The notes under the pieces were generated by a model. It saw only the letters and a program-made list of their open reading frames with translations, was not told the DNA's origin and made no database searches. A stretch of 54,281 nucleotides of DNA from an uncultured Lachnospiraceae bacterium (GTDB taxonomy: Bacteria; Bacillota; Clostridia; Lachnospirales; Lachnospiraceae): NCBI GenBank assembly GCA_910579225.1, contig CAJTTI010000001.1:159238-213518 (forward strand), in the 5' to 3' direction. Position 1 is the first letter of the stretch; every line of letters starts with the position of its first letter. Shown one piece after another: positions 1 to 8,348 of the stretch. The translations under genes and the position numbers were made by a program.

Positions 1-135
1 GAAAGTGTTCAGCAGGGAGCACAGACACTGGAGCCGCAATCTGGACTGTTGTATATCTTCTGCAGCTGACATGGAACGCGAAAGCAGCGAGATAATTTTT
101 AAAGGATAGATACAAGGAGATACAAAGAAAAAGAA

Positions 136-579
136 ATGAAGGACCGTCAAACGTGCCGTATCAATATATCAGCACCGAATCTGGTTAATATCTGTGTGGA
201 CAGAACTTTTGACGGAGAGATGTCGGGCAGACTGTATCACTGCTATACGAAAGAGCCATGGAGATTTTCCAATGTAGTGCAGCTTCTGAGAATGATGGAG
301 ATGCTCTATGACGGAATCTCTTTTCCTCAGGCGTCTACATTGTCCAGACATTTTATGGAGCCGGAAAAGAGGGAGAAGACGGCTCACGAAAAAGTAAGAG
401 AACAAAAAGAGATCATTACATATCGGGGAGAGATAGGTACTTTTATTACCTGTGTCCGGTACCGTCAGAATTCCGCCTGGCAGGGAGATGTAGTGTGGAT
501 GGAGCAGGAAATAAAAGAGACGTTTTTCAGCGCATTGGAATTTATCAAAATTTTAAATAATGCTTTGACAGAGGAATGA
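136..579 (+). CDS. Hypothetical protein, 147 aa
   Basis: Unrecognised soluble protein. The ATG follows an AAGGAG stretch about 15 bases upstream, which is slightly far but is the only candidate, and the frame stays open for 147 codons. I see no signal peptide, membrane segment or catalytic motif. The N-terminal half has several Cys residues, including a Tyr-His-Cys-Tyr, and the middle is Glu/Lys rich. It is followed by a convergent gene (DUF2284), so it does not belong to the corrinoid locus by orientation and may be the last gene of an operon that begins before the window. Coding status rests on length, start context and codon use typical of the region. No function is proposed. Confidence 0.55.
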   Translation: MKDRQTCRINISAPNLVNICVDRTFDGEMSGRLYHCYTKEPWRFSNVVQLLRMMEMLYDGISFPQASTLSRHFMEPEKREKTAHEKVREQKEIITYRGEIGTFITCVRYRQNSAWQGDVVWMEQEIKETFFSALEFIKILNNALTEE

Positions 580-613
580 GAAAAAATGGTGCATTCCTGC
601 GCTGGATTTGCAT

Positions 614-1153
614 TCATCCCAGCAGATAACAACTGGTGTAAGTGATCGTACAGGGGCCGTAATAGTAGGAAAGTCCGTTGTCCTGACAGATCTGCGTGAC
701 GACCATCCCGTAGGCTTCCATGGAAGAAAAAGCTTCCTTTGGGAAACGGCACGGCTCGTCGGGGTAAGTGCACGTTTTGCATTTTGTGCAGCAGCCTGCG
801 CCGATGGCCAGCATATCCGGATACTCCGCCCGCAGGCTCCGTTCAAATGCGTAAAAATGCTTCTTGTGAAGTGCCTCCGTCTCCATCATGGTCTCGCCGT
901 CCAGTTCGTCTTCCAGCCGCCCGGTAGTCTGTACGAGCAATCCGTACTGATACCGGGCGATTTTTTCCCGGCAGTTCACAAGGGAGCCGCATCCCGGCGG
1001 GCAGCTCCAGCATCTGCCGTACATATGGCAGGCGTTGGCTTTGCACATCTGCCGGACTTCCGGTTTTAATTCGATGGTATGGCAGTTAAGAGGCGCGGCC
1101 TGGGAAAATCCATGCTTCTTTGCCAGTTCTATGATCTTGTCCATATCTGTCAT
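614..1153 (-). CDS. DUF2284 family predicted metal-binding protein
   Basis: A Cys-rich protein of 179 aa matching the DUF2284 family, which is described as metal-binding but has no settled reaction. Visible are a first Cys cluster (a CHMYGRCWSCPPGC block at about residues 42-55) and a second (GCCTKCKTC with a following PDEPCRFP, about 119-135). Both are hallmarks of the family and suggest an Fe-S or zinc site. A second in-frame ATG lies three codons downstream. The gene lies 78 bases downstream of the RACo-type activator on the same strand, so the two are probably cotranscribed. DUF2284 proteins are often found beside corrinoid methyltransferase genes, so a helper role in corrinoid redox chemistry is plausible but inferred. 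Confidence 0.85.
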   Translation of the reverse strand: MTDMDKIIELAKKHGFSQAAPLNCHTIELKPEVRQMCKANACHMYGRCWSCPPGCGSLVNCREKIARYQYGLLVQTTGRLEDELDGETMMETEALHKKHFYAFERSLRAEYPDMLAIGAGCCTKCKTCTYPDEPCRFPKEAFSSMEAYGMVVTQICQDNGLSYYYGPCTITYTSCYLLG

Positions 1154-1231
1154 AATCCTTACCGCTTCACCACCCTTTTGCGGCGGTATTCCTTGATGTA
1201 ATGTGTTTATTTTATCTGCTGTATATATTGG

Positions 1232-2962
1232 TCAGCCCTGCGGAGGAAATTCCAGTTCATCCACAAAGCGGTCCTGGAATTCCGGCAGCGCGGCCAGCTC
1301 TACAAACTCCACGTTTCTGGTCAGGGTGTCGGCAAGCTTCCATTCCTCTGCATTTAGAAGGGCAATCTTGGCACCTTCTCCGGCTGCATTTCCGATGGGG
1401 CAAATCCGGTCCACAAGAGATTGTGGGATCAGTCCGATGGCGCCTGCGCTGGCCGGATCCATGTAATTGCCGAAAGCGCCGGCAATGTACAGGCAGGATA
1501 TGTCTTTTTCTGTCACTGACAGGGTCTTCATCAGGATCCGGATACCGGCGGCAATGGCAGCTTTGGCCAGCTGTACTTCCCGGATGTCTTTCTGGGTCAG
1601 ATAGACGCCTCTGCCGTTTCCGGAAGCCTCCGGCGGCACTAGGAAGAAGGTTTTTGGAGTTTCCTGGCCGCTCTCCAGACTTCCGTTTTCATCAATAAAG
1701 CCCTGTTTCAGAAGTTGAGCGGTCAGATCCAGAAGACCGGAGCCGCACAGTCCCACAGCAGGCTGGTTGTTGATAGTCGTAAAGTGCCAGGTGCCGTTTT
1801 CAAAATAGACATGGTCCACAGCTCCGTCTGTACCCCGCATGCCGCATTCAATCTTTGCGCCCTCAAGGGCAGGTCCCGCCGCTGTGGAACAGGTGGCCAG
1901 ACGGTTCCTGTTGCCCAGAATCATCTCTCCGTTAGTTCCGATATCCAGAAGAAGGGTGATCTCTTCCTTCTGGTCCGGACGAACAGCCAACAGACAGCCG
2001 CTGGTATCCGCACCCACATATCCGGCAATGTTTGGCAGCAGCAGAAGCTGTCCCTTTGGGTGGATCTGAAGCCCGTATGCCGTTGCCGGGAGGGTCATGG
2101 ACTGGCTGATGGCGGGGGTGTAGGGGGCGTGGACCAAAGAGGCAGGGGAAATCCCCAGAAATAAATGGTGCATGCAGGTATTTCCCACCACACATACCTG
2201 CAGTAGGTCTGCACGCTTCCGGTCCGACCGGTCGCAGAGACATCCGAGCATCTCGTCTAATTCCTGGCGGATGCAGAGGCTGAGCGCTTCCGTACCATGG
2301 GAGAGGGCGTAGTCCGACCGCATAATTACGTCGGCTCCGTATTGTGCTTGGGGATTCATCCGGCTTTCCACTGCCAGTACCTGACCGCAGGAGGCATCCA
2401 GCAGATATCCCGCTAAGGTGGTGGTTCCAATGTCAAAGGCGGCAAGACAGAAGGGCTTTTTCTCAGATGAGATATCCAGAATCTCTTTTTCTGTATGTGT
2501 GATATACCAGGTTTTGCCTTGTATGCATCGTTCATAAAGGGAGGAGGAAAGGTCCGGATCAGGCAGAAAGTGTTCCGTGGCAGGCGCTCCGGCGTCTGCA
2601 AGAGCCTGCAGCAGCCGTTCCCAGTCTGACCGTTTGTCTCCGGGTACGGTTTTTTTAAGCTCAATGGAATGGGTAGCGATCTGAGGCTTAAATGCCACGG
2701 GTCTTGAAAAACCATCAGTCAGTATGACGGCGTCCTCCAGAGAAGAAGAGACGGTGGTATCCACCAGAAGATTTTCCTGGATCTGCGTCTGGCAGGCCTG
2801 TACCGGCTGACTATCTACCATGACCTGACATTTTCCACAGGTCCCGGCTCCGCCGCAGGGGGCGTCCGGACGAAGGCCGGCCAGACGCTGTGCTTCCAGG
2901 ATGGTAGTGCCTTCCGGTACTTCGATTTTCTTTTTTTCTCTGACAAAATATACCTGATGCAT
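1232..2962 (-). CDS. RACo-type corrinoid protein reductive activator ([2Fe-2S] + ASKHA/DUF4445)
   Basis: Reactivates corrinoid methyltransferase systems by ATP-driven reduction of oxidised Co(II) cobalamin to Co(I). The N-terminus is a plant-type [2Fe-2S] ferredoxin domain with ligands C36, C42, C45 and C57 (C-x5-C-x2-C). After a linker comes a large ASKHA-type domain with the phosphate-binding stretches AFDIGTTTLAGYLLD and LLLDIGTNGEMILGN and the family signature VVGNTCMHHLFLG. The length, 576 aa, is usual for the family. I chose the ATG at 2962 because an AGAGGGGG ribosome site lies six bases upstream; an earlier in-frame ATG at 3001 lacks one. DUF2284 follows downstream and a PucR regulator precedes. 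The corrinoid protein it would serve lies about 13 kb away in the same locus. Confidence 0.92.
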   Translation of the reverse strand: MHQVYFVREKKKIEVPEGTTILEAQRLAGLRPDAPCGGAGTCGKCQVMVDSQPVQACQTQIQENLLVDTTVSSSLEDAVILTDGFSRPVAFKPQIATHSIELKKTVPGDKRSDWERLLQALADAGAPATEHFLPDPDLSSSLYERCIQGKTWYITHTEKEILDISSEKKPFCLAAFDIGTTTLAGYLLDASCGQVLAVESRMNPQAQYGADVIMRSDYALSHGTEALSLCIRQELDEMLGCLCDRSDRKRADLLQVCVVGNTCMHHLFLGISPASLVHAPYTPAISQSMTLPATAYGLQIHPKGQLLLLPNIAGYVGADTSGCLLAVRPDQKEEITLLLDIGTNGEMILGNRNRLATCSTAAGPALEGAKIECGMRGTDGAVDHVYFENGTWHFTTINNQPAVGLCGSGLLDLTAQLLKQGFIDENGSLESGQETPKTFFLVPPEASGNGRGVYLTQKDIREVQLAKAAIAAGIRILMKTLSVTEKDISCLYIAGAFGNYMDPASAGAIGLIPQSLVDRICPIGNAAGEGAKIALLNAEEWKLADTLTRNVEFVELAALPEFQDRFVDELEFPPQG

Positions 2963-3093
2963 GTGTATCCCCCTCTGCTTCGTAATCGTTCTGTATGACA
3001 TAATTATAGCATGGTTCCCATGGACTGAAAACTTTTAAAACATAGGAATTTGGAGGGGATGATTTCTACAGATTGTACAGCCGGGGAGCATGG

Positions 3094-4635
3094 TCAGACA
3101 ATCCTCTGCTCTAGAATCTGAAAAGAAAGCTGGAGGACCAGCCGCTCTTTTGTATTCTCATAGTCGATATCCGCCAGCTTCTGAATCCGTTCCAGCCGGT
3201 AAAAGAGAGTGCTCCGGTGAATAAACAGAGCTTTAGCGGTCTGCAGGACGTTTCGTTCCAGGTCCAGATAGACCTGCAGAGTATGGTACAGATCGGTTTT
3301 GTTTTTTTCATCATATTGTTTTAAGATCAGAAGCTTGTTGGAGCAGAGGAGTTCCGGAGAGAGATGTTCTCCCCCCTGACTTAACAGATATTCCAGAAGA
3401 TAATCATCGAAGCGGCAGCACCAGTTCATGCTGCCGCTTTTCTTGCCAAGCTCCAGGGCTGTTCGCGCCTGATAATAACCTTGAGAAAGCAGCAGAAAAT
3501 CATAGATCTCCGAGCTGGCTCCCATCTTCAGAAGTCCTTCCCGAAGAAGAATGGCAAGGCTGCTTAAGACGTCGGAGATCCGCGTATGAGAGTAGGTCAG
3601 ATTGACCAGTACGGTGATCCCATTGTTGTGCATAAAGGCATGTCCCTCCGGAATCTGTGTTTCAATGTGACCAAGGGTGGCGGCAGAAGACAGCATACGG
3701 ATATTCTGTCGGCCGGTTTCGAGGCGAAGGCAGAGGTAGTGGTCATCACGTTTCCAGTCCAGAAACTGCAGCATCTTCATGACAATAGATTGATCCTGGA
3801 TATCACCATCCAGATATTCCCGGAAAAATTGTTCGATGTCATTTCCCATGTTCAGATGGAAAAGGCTGTTGTTTTGCATGGTTTGAAGAATCAGTTTTGC
3901 CAGATGCGTGATCAGAAGATGTTGTCCCGGCAGGATCAGCGTCTCCAGTTCATCCACGCAGATGCGTCCCTCATATCTGCCATTGTTCCAGAGGTTCATA
4001 TAGAGGATCGGATACCCCCGCTGTTCTGCAGAGTAGACACAGGCTTCTGTGGTGGTCAGAGTGCTCAGATATTCCGGGTCCACCTTGAAATCATGGATCA
4101 GGCTTAAAGGAACAATGTTCCAGCCGGTCCGGGAATCTTTGTCCCAGACAAGCATATTGGGAGCCCGGTGAGGACAGGAAAGGATGTAGAAATTAGTGTC
4201 ATGAATGAAGATGGGATTCTGAAAGACCTTCAGGCTGGCTTCCAGCATGGCATCCAGAGGATGATCGCTTTTCATGGCAGTATGTAACTCCTGATTCCAT
4301 CGGGTGTAGCGTTCGAAGGTGTCCTGTGCCAGGTTAAAAAGCTCCGGAATGGAAGTCTCATCTTGCACGATCAGCAGTGAGCAGTCAGCGGGGATCTGTC
4401 CGGATTCGACCCTCCCTGACACGAGGAAGGAAAGCCCCTGAAGGCAGGACGGCATCTGCTCCAATTCGTCTGAACGAAGGAGATAGAGATAAGAGGGAAG
4501 AAGCGGCCGGTCTTTCTGATAGAGTCGGACCGCTTCCAGTCTGGCCGGATCTGAATCGGAAAAAAGGGTAACATGCTCATAGACACTGTGGAATGCTTCG
4601 TTAAGAAGCTGCATATTTAACAGAAATGATTCCAT
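3094..4635 (-). CDS. PucR-family transcriptional regulator (first copy)
   Basis: Probable regulator of the methyl-transfer locus. It is 513 aa. The C-terminal 60 residues carry the PucR/CdaR-type helix-turn-helix: the LDLERNVLQTAKALFIHRST segment followed by LFYRLERIQKL. The N-terminal part resembles the purine-catabolism-type sensing domain and the centre is GGDEF-like or unassigned. It is transcribed divergently from the GPH symporter across a 200-base gap and sits 131 bases upstream of the RACo gene on the same strand, so it could control both directions. A paralogue of the same length lies at 13.2-14.7 kb. The ligand is unknown; a methylated aromatic or its product is a guess from context. 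Confidence 0.88.
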   Translation of the reverse strand: MESFLLNMQLLNEAFHSVYEHVTLFSDSDPARLEAVRLYQKDRPLLPSYLYLLRSDELEQMPSCLQGLSFLVSGRVESGQIPADCSLLIVQDETSIPELFNLAQDTFERYTRWNQELHTAMKSDHPLDAMLEASLKVFQNPIFIHDTNFYILSCPHRAPNMLVWDKDSRTGWNIVPLSLIHDFKVDPEYLSTLTTTEACVYSAEQRGYPILYMNLWNNGRYEGRICVDELETLILPGQHLLITHLAKLILQTMQNNSLFHLNMGNDIEQFFREYLDGDIQDQSIVMKMLQFLDWKRDDHYLCLRLETGRQNIRMLSSAATLGHIETQIPEGHAFMHNNGITVLVNLTYSHTRISDVLSSLAILLREGLLKMGASSEIYDFLLLSQGYYQARTALELGKKSGSMNWCCRFDDYLLEYLLSQGGEHLSPELLCSNKLLILKQYDEKNKTDLYHTLQVYLDLERNVLQTAKALFIHRSTLFYRLERIQKLADIDYENTKERLVLQLSFQILEQRIV

Positions 4636-4835
4636 GAATTTCTCCTCCGTTGGTAATTTTCAACATTATAACATATTTGTACATGTTTGTGAATATTGCT
4701 GAAATGACTGAGACAAAAAGTAGGAATATAGGAAAAAATTATGAACCGATCTGTCGGATTTACGGATAGGGTTGTGAACTATATACTGAAGGTATCATAA
4801 AAAAGGAACTAAAACCAGAAGGGGGAAATGTGCAA
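4636..4835. promoter_or_regulatory. Divergent intergenic control region, pucR / symporter
   Basis: A 200-base AT-rich gap between the divergent PucR and symporter genes. It contains GTAGGAATAT at 4720-4729, a motif whose core recurs beside the second pucR (14753) and upstream of RACo (3042). A TATACT hexamer near 4781 is a possible -10 for the symporter, but no convincing -35 was found. A GGGGG ribosome site at 4821-4825 precedes the symporter start. Confidence 0.4.
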
Positions 4836-6227
4836 ATGAGTAATGAAAACAACGGAAACCAGAAAAAAAGTCTAAGCAGTACATTGAAATATTTCTTTGG
4901 TGTAGGCGACGCCGGCTTTGTACTGATGAGTAACATCGAGACGTTCTTCTTTATGACGTTTCTGACAGATGTTGCAGGCTTCAGTGCCGTGATCTCAGGT
5001 ATGATCAATTCGGTGTTCACCACGGTAGACGCCTGTCTGTCTTGGCTGTACGGCGGCATCATCAATGGTACAAAAGCAAAGAGATGGGGGCGCTATCGTT
5101 CCTGGCTGATCATTGTGCCATGGATGGTCCCGTTCCTGTATGCGTTTATGTTCCTGCGCATCAGCGACAATGAGATGCTTTCTGCAGTTGTGATCATCGC
5201 AGCGGCGATTCTGTCCCATGTGGTGTGGAACTTCGGTTATGTGGCAAATGCAACGCTGATCAGCGTGGTAGGAAAGACGCCGGAGGACAAGGCGACCCTT
5301 GCTTCTTCCCGCGCAACCTGGAACAACATCGGCGGTCTTCTGTTCTCTTATATGGGTCTGCCTTTTGCAACGCTTCTGGCTGGTTTTGTGGGAGAGCGGA
5401 ACAAATTTGCGGCGGCTGCTTTCTGTCTGGGCATTCTGATGGTGGTTACTTATTTTGCTCACTTCAAGATGACCGATGGCTATGAGGAGATCGAGACTGG
5501 TGAGCAGCAGATAAGAGGAAATGACAAGACAAAGGTATCTGTGCCAGAGATGTTCGCTTCTCTGTTTCAGAATCCGCCTCTCATGGTGCTGATGCTGGCA
5601 GATCTGGCAAAATGGTGTGTGAAATTTGTAACAGCAGCTTCCGCCATCTACTATTTCCGCGACGCCATGGGCAATCCCGGACTGATGAGCATCTATACCT
5701 TAAGCGTGTCTCTGGGCGCAATCGTCGGCGCTTTCGCCATGCGGTATATCGCACAGAAACTGTCTTCCCGGACAACCATGATCGTGTCCTATGGAGGAAT
5801 GGCAGTGTCCATGTTCCTGATCTATGTGATGTATGCCAATGCATCGGTTGTCATCGCACTGATGACCATCGCTCATGTATTCTACGGCATGGCATTTGCG
5901 GCGTCGCCGGCACTCTATGCGGATACGGTAGTCTATGCCACCTGGAAAACAGGCAGAGATGCTTCCGGCTGGATCATGGGTCTGCAGAATCTGCCTCTGA
6001 AAGTGGGCGTCTTTATGAGAGGCGTGATCTTAAGCAGCTGTCTGGTAGCTGTTGGCTGGCAGTCCGGTGTGGCTCTGGAAGGAAGTGCGCGTCAGGGAAT
6101 GACCATCGCTTTCGCACTGGTTCCGGCGACACTTTGCCTGGCAGGCATGATTCTGCTGATTGTGGGATTTAAGATTACAAAGGATAAAGTGACTCAGTAT
6201 CAGAAAGAGATTGATGCGAAGAACTGA
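4836..6227 (+). CDS. MFS transporter, GPH cation-symporter family
   Basis: Twelve-helix secondary transporter of the glycoside-pentoside-hexuronide:cation type (MFS_2). The 463 aa are hydrophobic throughout. The N-terminal stretch KYFFGVGDAGFVLMSNIETF matches the family opening, and helices alternate with short basic loops such as AKRWGRYRSW after helix two. An alternative GTG lies six bases upstream at 4830, but the GGGGG ribosome site at 4821-4825 is better spaced for the ATG. The UroD-fold methyltransferase follows 113 bases downstream and a terminator closes the pair. Its substrate is therefore probably the methylated compound degraded by this locus, perhaps a glycoside; this is contextual inference. 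Confidence 0.88.
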   Translation: MSNENNGNQKKSLSSTLKYFFGVGDAGFVLMSNIETFFFMTFLTDVAGFSAVISGMINSVFTTVDACLSWLYGGIINGTKAKRWGRYRSWLIIVPWMVPFLYAFMFLRISDNEMLSAVVIIAAAILSHVVWNFGYVANATLISVVGKTPEDKATLASSRATWNNIGGLLFSYMGLPFATLLAGFVGERNKFAAAAFCLGILMVVTYFAHFKMTDGYEEIETGEQQIRGNDKTKVSVPEMFASLFQNPPLMVLMLADLAKWCVKFVTAASAIYYFRDAMGNPGLMSIYTLSVSLGAIVGAFAMRYIAQKLSSRTTMIVSYGGMAVSMFLIYVMYANASVVIALMTIAHVFYGMAFAASPALYADTVVYATWKTGRDASGWIMGLQNLPLKVGVFMRGVILSSCLVAVGWQSGVALEGSARQGMTIAFALVPATLCLAGMILLIVGFKITKDKVTQYQKEIDAKN

Positions 6228-6340
6228 AAGAGGCTTTCCTGATCGGCTCATGGCAGTTTGTGCACCGCCGGCTGCAGGAAGTGATAAAAGAAGTTTACAT
6301 AAAATTACAATATCATGCTTGAAAAGGAGGACATGAAAAA

Positions 6341-7351
6341 ATGCTTACATCCGTACAGAATTTTCTTGAGACGGTAAAGCCGGACGGAAAACCGGAGCGG
6401 CTTTCCAGACAGTATGAGGGGACTGTATTTTTCCCGCCGAACCCGGCATCCACTTATATCAGAGGGGTTCGCAAAGCAGGTATGGATCCCATGAAGGATC
6501 GTTTTGGGACCACGATTCTGTGGCCGGCCGGCCAGGTGGCAGCAATGCCCCATGTGACTGATGAGAACAAAGTAATCAGCGATATCACTGAATGGAAAGA
6601 TCAGCTGGTTATGCCGGACCTGGAGGCTAATTGTTCTGATCCTGCTCTGTGGGAGCCATTTGTAAAGCAGGCGGAGGAGATTCGGGCAAAAGGAGAGCTG
6701 GTCATGGCATTTATGCCCACAGGTGTCTTTGAAAGACTGCATTTCCTTATGGGATTTGAAGACATGCTCATGAACTTCCTGCTGGAGCCGGAAGATATGA
6801 TGGACCTGTGCAATGCCATCGGAGAATACCGTTATCAGTATATGAAACTGATCGTGGATCATATCAAACCGGATGTCATGCTTTCCCATGATGACTGGGG
6901 TTCCAAGAATTCGCTGTTCGTAAGCCCTGATACCTGGCGTGAGTTTATCAAACCAAACTATGCAAAGACCTATGGCTATATGAAAGAAAAAGGCGTGATT
7001 ATCATGCATCATGCGGATTCTTTCATGGAGCAGATCGTGGAAGATATGGTGGATCTGGGAATTGATATCTGGCAGGGTGTGATTCCGGAGAATGATATTC
7101 CGAAGCTGCAGAAGCAGTTGAATGGAAGAATGACACTTATGGGCGGCATTGATGCTTCCATCGTGGACCGTGCAGATTCCACAGAGGAAGAGATCCGCAA
7201 AGAAGTCAGAAGAGCGTGTGAAGCTTATGGGCCGGGCGGACATTTTATCCCGTGTATCACCTATGGTGCTCCGGGTTGCCTGTTCCCCCATGTGGATCCG
7301 ATTATTGATGATGAGATCGCAAAATACAATAAAGAAGTGTACGGGATCTAA
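6341..7351 (+). CDS. UroD-fold corrinoid methyltransferase (candidate MT I)
   Basis: Member of the uroporphyrinogen decarboxylase/MtaA-CmuA family, 336 aa, most likely moving a methyl group between a substrate and the corrinoid protein. Family features visible are the GTxFFPPNPAS opening, a DWGSKNSLFVSPDTWREFIKP segment near residues 189-209, an IIMHHADS strand-loop at the position where relatives carry the zinc-binding His-x-Cys, and GGIDAS and CITYGAPGC near the C-terminus. The Cys usually found just after the His is absent here, so zinc coordination may differ. An AAAAGGAGG ribosome site lies about 10 bases upstream. It is cotranscribed with the symporter and ends at a strong hairpin. Relatives in anaerobes act as O-demethylase MT I enzymes; the substrate here is not readable from sequence. 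Confidence 0.85.
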   Translation: MLTSVQNFLETVKPDGKPERLSRQYEGTVFFPPNPASTYIRGVRKAGMDPMKDRFGTTILWPAGQVAAMPHVTDENKVISDITEWKDQLVMPDLEANCSDPALWEPFVKQAEEIRAKGELVMAFMPTGVFERLHFLMGFEDMLMNFLLEPEDMMDLCNAIGEYRYQYMKLIVDHIKPDVMLSHDDWGSKNSLFVSPDTWREFIKPNYAKTYGYMKEKGVIIMHHADSFMEQIVEDMVDLGIDIWQGVIPENDIPKLQKQLNGRMTLMGGIDASIVDRADSTEEEIRKEVRRACEAYGPGGHFIPCITYGAPGCLFPHVDPIIDDEIAKYNKEVYGI

Positions 7352-7363
7352 CTGATATTCGGG

Positions 7364-7398
7364 GCCCCGAAGAGGCGGTTGTCTCTTCGGGGCTTTTT
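7364..7398 (+). terminator. Rho-independent terminator after the UroD-fold gene
   Basis: A perfect 11-bp stem (GCCCCGAAGAG at 7364-7374 with its complement at 7383-7393), an eight-base loop and five Ts. It separates the symporter/methyltransferase unit from the acetyltransferase operon. Confidence 0.93.
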
Positions 7399-7546
7399 AA
7401 AAGACAATGTCAAATAATCTGTGAAAAAAGCAATGGACCATACAGGTCCTGGGAGAGTTTCCTGACGCAGATACAGCAGAGAATTCTCTGGAACTAAGGG
7501 CTTGAAAGGAAAATTGCAGAATTTAAAGAAGAGAGGGAGGCTGCGT

Positions 7547-8344
7547 ATGAATCACGGGGATGCAAAAGCATATCTGAGACGAATCAGATATACAGAGCCT
7601 GTTCAAAAGGACAAAGAGACATTAAACGGGTTGATCCGCGCACATCTGGAGCAGGTGCCCTTTGAAAATCTGGACGTCTGTGAGCTTGGAAAGGTTCCGT
7701 CTCTGGACGAAGGGGAGCTTTTTGAAAAGATCGTGAAGAGGCGCAGGGGTGGTTATTGTTTTGAATTGAACACACTTTTTCTTGCGCTGCTCCGTGCCCT
7801 GGGTTTTACCGTGTACCCAGTGGCGGTGCGGGTGCTCTGGAACCGGGACATACTTCCGCCGGTCTCCCATATGGCTCTGGTAGTACGTCTTTCAGACGGA
7901 AAATATCTGTGTGATGTGGGGTATGGCGGTCCGGGGCCCAAAGGTCTTCTGAGTCTGGAACCACCTGTGCAGGAGGTGGCGGGGGAGCGATTTCAGGTGA
8001 GAGGAACATCAGGGGATCTTCTGATAGAGAGGGCACACGATGAAGAGTGGAAGGCAGTGCTGCAATTTCACGATCAGCCGTTTTTCCAGCAGGACTTTCA
8101 GTTGTTGAATTTTTACTGTGCGGCAAACCCGGCAGTGATCTTTTCTCATAAGAGGGTGATAAACCTGTGCACAGCAGCCGGAAGTAAGGCATTGACGGAA
8201 ATGGAACTGGTTGTTCGGGAAGGAGAGCAGACCTTGCGGCGGCAGCTTCAGGATGAAGAAGAACTGAAGGTGTGCCTGGAAGAAGAGTTTGGACTTTGTA
8301 ATATAAAAACGAAACAGGATGTTCAGACAGCAGGAGGGAAATAG
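7547..8344 (+). CDS. nat: Arylamine N-acetyltransferase
   Basis: Transfers acetyl from acetyl-CoA to arylamines or related aromatic amines. The complete NAT catalytic triad is visible: C71 in RRGGYCFELN, H108 in SHMALVV and D123 in LCDVGYGGPG. The length, 265 aa, is normal for bacterial NATs. I start at the ATG at 7547 because GGGAGG lies six bases upstream; the frame is open 45 bases further back but without a ribosome site. It is the first gene of an operon with the flavin reductase, which starts four bases after its stop. An aromatic-modifying enzyme here supports an aromatic substrate for the locus, though NATs also acetylate other amines. Confidence 0.9.
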   Translation: MNHGDAKAYLRRIRYTEPVQKDKETLNGLIRAHLEQVPFENLDVCELGKVPSLDEGELFEKIVKRRRGGYCFELNTLFLALLRALGFTVYPVAVRVLWNRDILPPVSHMALVVRLSDGKYLCDVGYGGPGPKGLLSLEPPVQEVAGERFQVRGTSGDLLIERAHDEEWKAVLQFHDQPFFQQDFQLLNFYCAANPAVIFSHKRVINLCTAAGSKALTEMELVVREGEQTLRRQLQDEEELKVCLEEEFGLCNIKTKQDVQTAGGK

Positions 8345-8348
8345 AACT

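Noticed and set aside
1..135. Possible C-terminal end of a gene entering from the left
   Set aside because: Frames 1 and 2 both give short plausible tails (ending at 69 and 109), but neither can be preferred without upstream sequence.
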